Part shown: piece by piece, positions 21,526 through 31,746 of the stretch
Numbering within the stretch: position 1 is the stretch's first letter
Layout: every line of letters begins with the position of its first letter
Source of the DNA: Didymodactylos carnosus
Taxonomy: Eukaryota > Rotifera > Eurotatoria > Philodinida > Philodinidae
Direction of reading: 5' to 3'
Length of the DNA: 39,321 nucleotides
NCBI GenBank assembly: GCA_905250885.1
Contig: CAJNOQ010000906.1
Location: 1-39,321 of the forward strand
The notes under the pieces: generated by a model
Seen by the model: only the letters and a program-made list of their open reading frames with translations
The model's database searches: none
Told to the model about the DNA's origin: nothing
Made by a program: the position numbers and the translations under genes

Positions 21526-24500
21526 ATGGCATGTAAGTTTAAATGATGAAATAGGTGTATGTGAATGTAGATGGTTTACATCTTTTGTCTTCTTTTTATT
21601 ATCAATATTCAGTTGATAGAGATGATGGAAGAAACCATTCTTATGACTCGATACAAAAATTTATTATTTATGAAGACAGCATATGGTATCGTTATAAGAA
21701 AGTGAAAGCAGTTAGTTTCTGTAAGTGCGCAATTTTTTCTTATTATGTTGTACTGCTCACCCCCAAAATAATCTGGTCTTCTATTGAGCGTTGTCACCTC
21801 ATAATGTTAAGTGAGTTTTTCCGCTGTGGTCTGATTTTTTCGCATGAAAGTATTACCATTTAATGAAGATATTCTTTTTGTCTATTTTGAAGATGTGTAT
21901 AGTATTTTTCCCGCACAGAAAAAGGTATTAAAGTCTTTCAATATACATTATGTTTCACGTAAATTAAACTGAAGTTTCATTCAAAAACAATAGCTTATGT
22001 CAAATTAAGAAACAGTAAAACGAGAAGGTTTGGCTATCATAATTCGTGCTTCATATTAACGGGTTTAGAATCGCTTTAGAAGCAACAGAGTAAGAAAGTA
22101 GTTCAATCTACTGTGTGAAACAACAGACGACATATTACTTTTAACTAAAGAAAAAAATTTTCTTCCACACTATGTTTTCTCTGTCCACTCGGTCGTATAG
22201 ATTTGGAAAAAGGATTAATCGAAAGTATAATTGTTGGAGATAGACGTGCACCGGTTATATAACTGATATCAGCACATCTAGGAAAATTAGAATAACGCGT
22301 TTATTAAGAATCATTCTCAGCTGCCAAATGTCTCATTTTGTAGAGAAATGTTTGCTCTATGTAGTTGTTGAAAGGAAAGAAATTAAAACTGAATTGTGGC
22401 ACAAATATGAGCAATCTAAAATATCATTGCACAGTTATGTATAATAATTGGTCATCAGTTATATTTTTAGTTGTTCGCGTCTCTTCAGCAATTCAGTAGA
22501 AAAACTTCTGTCTTTTATCCTTTAATCGTTATAATTAGTCCTATAAAACGAGTATCTTTCTTGAAAAGAACTTAGCTGTTCTCTCTGTAGGAGATAATTA
22601 ATTGTCACATAGTCCTACGATCAGGAATGCCGTTACTCAAGTCTCAGATGTTTTTTTGCAATGGATTTCCGTGACCCTGATTATATTGTAAAAGAACCGT
22701 ATTCCATTAACATCCGTTCAAAACAAAAATTAAGTTTAAACAACTATAATGTTAAAAGTCATCTTAGAAATGTTTAAACTCAATTTTTCTTTTGAAGAGA
22801 TGTTAATAGAATGCGGTTCTTTTGCCATATAGTAAGGTTTCTGAAAATTCATCGCAAAAAACATCTAAGACTAGAGCAATGACATTCCATGACCGTCGAA
22901 CTGACATGATACTCTCCAGTGTATGTAGTTGATGCGATTCTGCCGTTGTGTTGTATCGCTATTGTGCAATTGCTCGCTCAAATATTGACGGAAACTGGTT
23001 CCACTCAAGATTACAGAATAAATGAATAGTTTGAGCTGTACATATAAATACTCGCACTCTTCACATTACTCAAAAGAGCGGAGAGTAGACGCATCCTTGC
23101 ATTTTGTTCCTTTGAAAGAATTTCTGAAGAATTCTTTTAATTAGGAATGATGTTCTGTTTTGTGGATTAATGTTTTAAATCAACTCTTTTTTAGTTAAGA
23201 AAAAATATTGGGGTTGTGTGGTTGATCATGGAGAATCTCAACTCAGTTTTTATCTTTATGCAAAAAAGATATCAAGAGGACCCTATCTTTATCTTGATCT
23301 ATCTGAATATAAAAGGTAAAAACTTCGACTCTTCAAATAATAAATATGCATACATAAATTTATGCATGTATTTATTTATAATAGTGTGTCGGATCGATCA
23401 AAACGTACATTTCCCGATCACAACGTTTCATTTTTTGAATTAATCTCCAGATGGAATAATCCAGATGAGTTATTTGCTGCTGAAACAGATTATTTAAGAT
23501 CGGTAAGATAAAGATACGGTTATTGAACTTGTGACAACTTGTCCCTAAATTTATATGAACTTGAATAAGCAAGAATACTTCTCATCACAATTGAGTCTTA
23601 TGATGACAACATTGCATACATCTACCGATTTGTTATCTTTTTTAGTATTATTTATGGAGAAAATACGAAAAGAGAACGGAGTTTTGTCTAAATGAAGAAT
23701 TATTTTTTACGGTGTTTAGAGAACAGTTTGTGGTCGCCTGCTCCAGAGCAGCCGAGTGATGATGATGATGATGATGAGAACAGTTTTAAAAGAGGTCATT
23801 TTTCCACCTTATGTACGTACACAGTTACTTAGATCATACCAAAAGTACTGACATTTCGGGATAAAACGCCACAGAATAGAGCTTTTTCGCCGCAGAATCA
23901 AGATTTTACTTCGGCAAGTAGTTGAGCTAGTAGTCATGATTACTCACGCATAATTAATTTGTTTCAAGACATTTGTTAGAAATTTTTTTCGAATCATGTT
24001 TGATTAAAACATTCATCATCTTGGTTATAGCACTTAATGCTATGGTTAGGAATCGTTTGATTGATTAAGTTTATCAATTGGACAAAGCGCCTGAAAATTA
24101 CATAGTAGTGTACCCGTGTAACAAGGTGGGTTTTATGACACGTTCTGATTCGAGATAGTAAAACATTTTTATGAGTCGGACGTTGTCATTATAAACTTTG
24201 ATGTTATGAGTACTATCTGATAATCTTTGTCTTCTCATTTCGTTGACAAATAGTTTTAGGAAATTATTGATATAATATTGGGAATTTACAGACCGTCCTC
24301 TTTGCGTCTAGAATCTTGGAAAGAAGATTGCACATGGCGATCGAAATGTCTTGATTGTAAATAAATAAAATAAAATACTACGAAGATAAAGTATATTTTA
24401 TGAAATATTAGCAATACAACTTTTGATATGACCTATGTATGAGTAGAATTTTTTATATGCACGCGTTGTCATGTTTATGCATCGATACGTAAATAGTAAA

Positions 24501-27253
24501 ATAACTATATTCTTAACAAAATTATGCGTTCCTAAATCATATTGAATAATGAATCTTCAAGATTGGATTAATTGTTTTAGTAACAATACATTTCTATAGT
24601 TCAATCATTTTAATATGTAGTATGTATCTGCTGAGATAGTTCGTACAGATTCTTTTGTATTGTAAACATATAGTTAGACTTGCAAATACTTTTATCCACC
24701 ATATAATTTCAAAACATCGTATACCTTTAGAACAAAACAAAACAAAACAAAAACGTGGTAGAACGAAAAAATCTAGTCTTGCTCTACACTTCTACTTTTG
24801 AGCGCAGTAATCTTTTGCGCACAATGTCAAATATATAGAGATCATAGTTTACTATTCTAACAGATTGGCACACAGCAAACTATTAATTGATAGGATGGTA
24901 CATTTTTTGAATTCAGAATTCTAACCGTTCTCTCTTCACTTCAAATTTCACCATAAATAGGCAATCGTTCTCTTTTTAGCCTCAACTTCGTCTTCTAAAA
25001 AAGTTCCTTATCCATTATTTACTTATTTATTTAGGGATGGATGAAAATATTTGAAGAATCTCTTTCAAAGGCGTATATTCGTCCTATATATGACTCAGCG
25101 AAGACAGATGTGCCATCAATATTGACTAATAATTGGTAAAGTTTCATTCTTCTTGTCTGATTTCAATCTAAGAACTTTTGATTTATTTTAGTATTAGTCG
25201 TGACAGTCGAAGAAAAGTTTTCGGTATTAGAATTATTTATTGGATCAAAATGATTAATCAATGCTAATGTTCATCTGGCTACTGCTGCTGCTCCTTTTCT
25301 TCGTACGTCTTGTGATCTACTCTTTTTACGATTGATCAATTCTCACTATTCAAAAAATTTGTTTTTTGATCGTTGAACTAGCTTCTCTTTTGTTTCCTTT
25401 CATTGGAAAAATTGATGTTAATCTAATTTTTCTTACTTCTAATGTTAAAGATTTAGTTCTTTGATTTTGTGAAAGATTATATTTTCATCGAATCTACTTT
25501 TGCGTTAAATCTCTTGTTTATAATTAACTTTTTCAAAATCAACTTGATTTTTCTATTAGATCAAAAATATAATCAGCTAGCGTACTTTTATATGAATGAT
25601 GAGTATTCTGTTATGAATCGGATATTATTCAACAATAAATACGGCTAAGAATCATTTGCTAGTTTATTTAATTTATTTTAGAGACGAATGCTGGTAGCTT
25701 AGAAACCTCCTCTTCTGAATCATTACCGCAAGTTTCCAGTCCAACAGGACAAAACACGCAATCAGATGATGGATAGTATGTTGTTTGTTTGCTATTTTTT
25801 GTAATATTCAATAGAGACTTTTCTTCTTTAGTTCATCAATGGGACAAAATCATCGAATGTCAGTTCGCAGTACACCAGAAAATATGATTTCATATGAAAG
25901 AAACAATAACCGTACTAATAGTGAAGGACTACTATGTACACAATCTGCAACTAATCTACAAACCAATATTTTCTCTGACAAATTGTTGATTAGTAAGTAG
26001 TAGATCAACACCATCTATGGGTCCATTAACATCCAATTCTAGTTAAAGTCTTAATATCATATAATATCGCCAAAGGAGAACGGTATGATTTTTATAAATC
26101 TTATTGAAATGTTCGTCTATATGAAATTTTTGATTACTTTTTATCATCTATATAATAAAAGGAAAAACATTTACACCATCACCTTATCAATAAATATCTT
26201 CGTCTTATAATTTAAATAATTAGTTTTTCTCTGTGTACTAAAAAAAAATCATTTTTTAAATACACTTTTGTCTTAGTAGCGAAGATTTTGTCTCTTGTCG
26301 AAAAGATATGTCGAAGTATTCACCTTAGCGAACGAATTCTAATAAGTTTTGTTGTTGTTTTTTTAGGTGGTCATTATGAACCATTTAATGCTATGCAGAG
26401 TGTATATGGGACACAAAATGCTAGTTCTCAAAATAGGACACCTTTCGGAATAGGAGCTATTGTAAAAGCTGATACAGTTAACAGAGAACTACAAGAGGAA
26501 CTGAAGAATAGACTAAGGAAGCAATCTGATGTTGATCAAGAAACTGTAAGTCTAAAGTTTGACAATCATTTCATTTTTCCCTTTATAAATGAATTTTCTT
26601 ATTTTCTAGTTATATGATAACGACGTTATCTATAATGATAACAACGGATGGGATAGGTGGAGTACTTCTTAATTTTACTATTTCTAGTCTATATTCTTAT
26701 CGTTTTATTATAAAAAATTTTATTTAGAGCTTTGACATCAATCAACAAATGTGGTGTTTATATGGTGTCAAAAAAATCTTCACCAGGAGAAAATTCTTAT
26801 TGGGTAATGGTTATCAGAGTGGTATTTGTACGAAAAATTAATTTAGGTTTTTTTCTTTTGTTATTTTTATAGTCACTAAGAGTTTATATTGGTCAGAATA
26901 AGCCGATAACATGCTGGAATCTATATCAAGAAGATGTGAGTTTTACAGTAACAAAAAAAACGTTTCTATTAGTCTAAATGAAGTAAAAAAGATTGACGAG
27001 TTATCCTAGTTTAAACAGATATTGCTTAGAAATCTTAGACTACTATGCGTAAGTTACGTTTATATTTTGTTTTATTTAGAATAATCCTGAAAATTCAAAA
27101 AGATATTCATTAAATGTACATCTTGAGCCATCATTTTCAACTAAAGCTGAATTATGTGCCTATTATATGAAAACCGATTTACCAAAGGGTAATGCGCCAG
27201 AAAATTATATTAAACGTCTTCAGCAACCTTTTACAAGAAATATAGTAAACTAG
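21526..27253 (+). CDS. PH-SH2 adaptor protein, SH3BP2-like, copy B, 426 aa, SH2 lacking the FLVR arginine
   Basis: Thirteen inferred exons (21526-21532, 21613-21720, 23195-23315, 23385-23502, 25035-25135, 25192-25223, 25682-25775, 25832-25992, 26367-26545, 26610-26656, 26728-26803, 26873-26935, 27080-27253) join in phase to 1281 nt. A PH domain spans about 20-151 (IWYRYKKVKAVSF, YLYLDLSEYKR, GWMKIFEESL). A Ser/Asn-rich linker follows, then an SH2-like domain at about 308-420. Its betaB strand reads KCGVYMVSKKS where copy A has RCGVFLVRPQS, so the key Arg is Ser337. The last exon is 174 nt and the SH2 FLVR exon 76 nt, as in copy A, proving a tandem duplication. Introns of 1474 and 1532 bp hold a MITE (22624-22888) and a small retro-insertion (23719-23786). 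The start exon (ATG GCA T) is the least certain part. It may be a phosphotyrosine-independent or regulatory paralogue. Confidence 0.72.
22624..22888. mobile_element. foldback MITE (118/117-bp arms) in intron 2 of adaptor B
   Basis: The arms 22624-22741 and 22772-22888 are reverse complements at roughly 80% identity by eye (GGAATGCCGTTACTCAAGTC to AAGTTTAAAC against its inverse), with a 30-bp loop. Weaker similarity may extend outward to about 22580 and 22915. There is no coding capacity. The mismatch level suggests an older insertion than the near-perfect foldbacks elsewhere in the window. Confidence 0.75.
23719..23786. mobile_element. tiny retroposed insertion with (TGA)n tail and 11-bp target duplication
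   Basis: GAGAACAGTTT occurs at 23719-23729 and again at 23776-23786. The 46 bp between starts GTGGTCGCCTGCTCCAGAGC and ends in about seven GAT triplets. A direct duplication plus a short tandem 3' tail is what a severely 5'-truncated non-LTR retrotransposon (LINE or its SINE) leaves; TGA-type tails are known in the RTE clade. It lies in intron 4 of adaptor B. Confidence 0.55.
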
Positions 27254-28273
27254 ATAGATAGTAAACTATAAAATTCACTTCTTCTTTCGATGAACATCGT
27301 CTTTATAATAGAGAATGAATGTTAGTTTTTATTTAGTAGTCGCTTACTATTCTTTTTTGTATTAATCAATGTTCACTAGAGCCGTACGTTCTAGTTTGGA
27401 CACTGAACATTTTGTGTCTTGTATTCCACTTTTGTCTGAAAATCTTTTTTTGTCACAGTGAAGAAGAGATAGATAGAAAGTATACTAAAGTTTAGGCGAT
27501 ATGGTAAAAATAAGTTATTCAAAAATCTGTCAAAATTAAACTTGAAAAAAAGAATCGTTGGAGCATCTGTATCCATTTCAGGACTATGAATATTGTCGCT
27601 AACATTTTCTAAATGATTATTATGGACTGTCAACATTAAAAGATCATTCAGATATATATTTGCTTTACCATTATCAACTTTATATTTTTTATTCTATCTT
27701 TTCTTCGTTGTTGTTTCTATTGTTGTTTTGTTTTGTTGTATTTAACTGCTTCTTGTATTTTGTAATTTACTTCCGTTAGTTTTGAGATGTCTTCATATGG
27801 GAGATTAATATTAAATTATTTCTTAGTCAATCATAATTCTTTTCGTTGAGAGTCTAATGTCAAAATAAGATCGTACAATTCTAGTTATATAATATTTGCT
27901 TGTGAATTGTTTAATTTTATTTTATATACTGTTTTTTTAAATAAATTTTGATACAAAAAATTATTTTTACTTGATATTATATTTCTGATTGATTTATGCA
28001 ACTAAAAATTTTGATACGCTGCATTGTTAAAAAAATATATTGAAAAGATATAAATCGCACCTAAACAATTATAAAACGTTAATATGCACCACATTGTTGT
28101 ACTACACAGATTAAGAAGTTTGATTTTTTAAAATATCTTTTCTCTTTTTAAATTTTCAGTAATTATCAGACTAACATGAAAATGCTTCTTGTAGATTTTT
28201 TTACACGCTAGATTACATTGTTTTTTGTATATGTACGTGTGTATTTTTTCTTGTTATTCTTTTCTTTGATAAT
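27254..28273. other. intergenic: 3' end of adaptor B and G3BP promoter region
   Basis: AT-rich sequence with no supported gene. An open frame on minus at 27391-27636 has no features. The stretch just before 28274 is strongly pyrimidine-rich (TTTTTTCTTGTTATTCTTTTC). Confidence 0.5.
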
Positions 28274-30622
28274 ATGGTAACAATGACATCTTCCACGTCA
28301 GACGATAAATTAAGTCCTCAACAAATTGGTCGTGCATTTGTTATTCAGTATTATCGTTTATTGCACGAATGTCCAAATTTATTACATCGTTTTTATTCCA
28401 ATACTAGCACATTTATGCATGAGGTTGATAATGATGAAGAAAAAGATACAAATGGAAATGGTGATATAAAAGGAAAAAAATCTGTATTAAATAAAAATAA
28501 TCATAATAACACCAACGTTAATAAGAGTTCATCGTCATCGGTTGTTATTGGTATTGATAATATTCAACAACGTATCGAAGAATTAGGTTTTAAAAATCGT
28601 CATGTTAAAATTCGCCAAGTTGATTGTCATTCAACAATTCTTCAAAGTGTCGTTGTACAAGTATGTGGAGAAATATCATCATCATCATCAAATCAGGGAG
28701 AACAAACAAAAATGAAACGTTTTGTTCAAACATTTGTACTTGTACCACAATCAAAAACCAAATATTATGTGCATAATGATATATTTCGTTATCAAGATCC
28801 AAATCAACAAGATACAACTACAATAGTGTCATCGACAATGCCAATACTGGCAGTAACAGTGCCATCAATAAATTCTACCAGTTTGATACCAGATGATCAA
28901 GGTAAGAAAAATCTCTTTAAATAAACTAGCAGAGATGTTGAATCTTTCGTTTTTCTATAATTCGCACTAAGACTCAAGCTCAATGTAAACTGATTCGAGT
29001 CATTTTCAAGTCAATCATGTGTAATTTTGCATTATTATCAAAGTGTTTTTTGCATTTGTTAATTATCATTTGAATGTTCAACAGAATGAGTAAAACTAAA
29101 TGCTTAGGTGAACTGAAATTTGTTGTTAGAAAAAAGAATCTCAGAGAATTTTAACTTCTAAAAATAATCGGTCAGTTTTCGGATGTCACTCGAACTGAAA
29201 AACATAACTTGCCTCTGTGAAGTAGTATTCTTTTCTATATATTACTTTGATACATGTGCCAAAACTTTTATTTTTGACATTTAGGCACATATCCTGCTGA
29301 TTATCACAGTTTAATACCGCCTGGTTTTGATGTTCCTGCTTCTTCAACTAATTTTTTATTTTCAACAGCAGGAACTGATTCATCAACAGGCACAACATCA
29401 ACAACAACGGTACAAAAAAAAGAAATTGAACAACCACAATCGGGTTCTGACTCGGGTAAACCGACTACCACAAACAATGACGAGCAATTATCGTATGGAA
29501 ATTTTTCAACTAACGATGCTAATTCTTGGTCTCAAACTCCACAATACGATAATAATTATTTTTTTGCAAAACAACCTCAACAACAACCATCTGACTTTCC
29601 TCAATCGACAAATAAAGAAATTTTAACACAGCCGTCAAGTGCTCAAACACGACAATTTTCAACTGCCACAACTATTAATGAAAAAAGTCAACCGGAACAA
29701 CAAGAAAAGACGACAGAATCTAGCTCAACTCTTCCTGTTAAGAAACAACCACAACAACCAAAATCCTATCGTGATGCCATAGCCGTACAACCCTCATCTT
29801 CATCAACAGTCATTAACCAAAAACCGCATCAACAAATTGAACAACAACAGACAATTTCATCTAATGTAAAGAATAATCAATCAGAAACACCAGCAACAGC
29901 TAAACCTACTGCTAAAGCATCAAGTAATAACACTGACAACTATAATGGTTCATATAGAAATAATCGTATGGTAAATTCATATAATGACGACTCCGGGTAT
30001 TATCCACATGGATACACCGATGATCAGGAAATATTTGTTGGAAACTTATCATTTCATGCCACGAGTGATGAGGTAAAATATGTTTAATCAACAATATCGA
30101 TTGTTTTAATTGAGGGTTGTAGATACTTATTAATACATACATCTAGTTTCATCATTTTATTTTAAAAAAAGCGATTTTGTTTTTGTTTAGGTTCGTGAAT
30201 ATCTTTCTACATATGGTCAAATAATTAGTTGTCGTATTGGTAATACGGGTAGTCAACCACGTAGTTCAAATTTTGCGTTTGTCGTTTGTGATACAATTGA
30301 TACAGCAAAACGTATTTTGGATGATAAAGAAAATCTTCAACAAACAAAAAAAATTAATGTTGAAGCTAAAAGACGTCGCCCATTTCCTCATACATTCCGT
30401 CCATCTTATGGTACAATATATTCGTATAATCAGAATCAACAATATGCACAATTTCCGATGCAAGGAGGCTATGATGAACAATACAACAATAATGGTAGTG
30501 GTAGTGGCTATTATCGTAATCAAAATTCTAGAAAAGGCAGAGGTGGACGAGGAGGAGGAGGAGGAGGCAGTGGTACTGGTGGTAATAAAAATTCAACAGT
30601 ACAAACAGCTCCTTCAGTATAA
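28274..30622 (+). CDS. G3BP-like stress granule RNA-binding protein, 615 aa
   Basis: Three exons (28274-28901, 29285-30072, 30191-30622) join to 616 codons. Residues about 12-165 form an NTF2-like domain very close to animal G3BP (IGRAFVIQYYRLLHECPNLL, HRFYSNTSTFMHE, KIRQVDCHSTI, QTFVLVPQ, YYVHNDIFRYQD). An Asn/Lys/Ser-rich insert of about 40 residues lies inside it after VDNDEE. Residues about 170-455 are a long Gln/Thr/Ser-rich linker with PKSYRDAIAVQ before the RRM. The RRM at about 456-530 has RNP2 IFVGNLSF (459-466) and RNP1-like SSNFAFVV. A Tyr/Gly/Arg-rich tail with RGGRGGGGGG closes the protein. G3BPs nucleate cytoplasmic stress granules through NTF2 dimerisation and RNA binding. The protein is longer than human G3BP1 (466 aa), mainly through the linker. 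ATG 28274 is the first in frame; the ATG three codons later is possible. Confidence 0.93.
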
Positions 30623-31746
30623 AAATCAAATCTCGATTGGTCATTGAAAAAACAAAAACAACACAGTATAAAGTTAGGAACATTATTTTTCCTGTATTAT
30701 TGTTGCACGTTGTTTGTGCACACACGTATTTTCTCTTTCTCTCTCTCTCTCTCTGTTATTAGGAAACCTGATGTTTTGTGTGCTGTTTTTTCGAGTTTAG
30801 TGTATGTATGGGTGTGCAACATGTCTTTTTTCTTCTTTTGTATCGTCTGTACTTTCTACAACAAAATGCTCATATTATAACACGAATATTGCTATTGTTG
30901 TTTGTTATAGTCGTTCTTATAGAAACAAAAAATAAAAAAACTAATTGGTTATGATTTTTTTTCGTTGGTTTTCTTTTTGGTTTTGTTACTGTTTTCACTT
31001 TGCTTATTTTCTTGTTCTTTTTTACATCGATTTTTTGGTTTATTTGCTTGTTTGACATTATAAGAAAGTGAAATGAAATAAAAATGCTAAACATATTATC
31101 ACCTTTTCCAACGTCATAATTAATTTAGATTTTTGTGAAACTCAAATTGATTAGCTAAATCAAGAATTTTAGATGTTTTAGATAAATAAAATCATACACA
31201 TAATAGCTTACCATTAAATTTGATTGTTCTTGTAAAATTAATAAATATACCAATGAATTGATGATTCTATAGTTTTTGAATTAAACACACATTCAGTCAT
31301 ATTTTACGTCATGTCTTTGAAAAAGATCTTGGAAGTTTTTGGTTTATTTGAGAAAAAACTAATAGAATATAAATATATAAACAACATAGTTCTTTAGTGT
31401 AGAAAAAGCGTATGAAACATATGGACACAAAAATCGAATAGAAATAAACATGTATAGCTTTTTACTATTGAAATCACATCAACATATGAAATTATATGTG
31501 TACATGGAACGGCACATTAAATTCACATTAACAGACTAACAAAAAAAGGACATAATCACTCAAGAATAAATATACAACAACAACAACAATAACATAAACA
31601 GTAACATTATAAAAAAAAACACTTAATATCTTGTATTCAGACCAATATAATTTTTATTTGACATTTGCATTTCTTCTTGGCTCTTTTTTTCGCTGAGAAC
31701 GTTATTCATTATTTTTGATTTGATATACAAGAAAAAAGAAAGAAGC
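30623..31746. other. convergent 3' UTR region between G3BP and the phosphatase gene
   Basis: There is no gene. A CT microsatellite tract (TCTCTTTCTCTCTCTCTCTC) lies at about 30732-30753. AATAAA on plus at 30931-30936 may end the G3BP transcript. TTTATT at 31653-31658 is AATAAA on minus, about 90 bp past the phosphatase stop. Confidence 0.6.
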
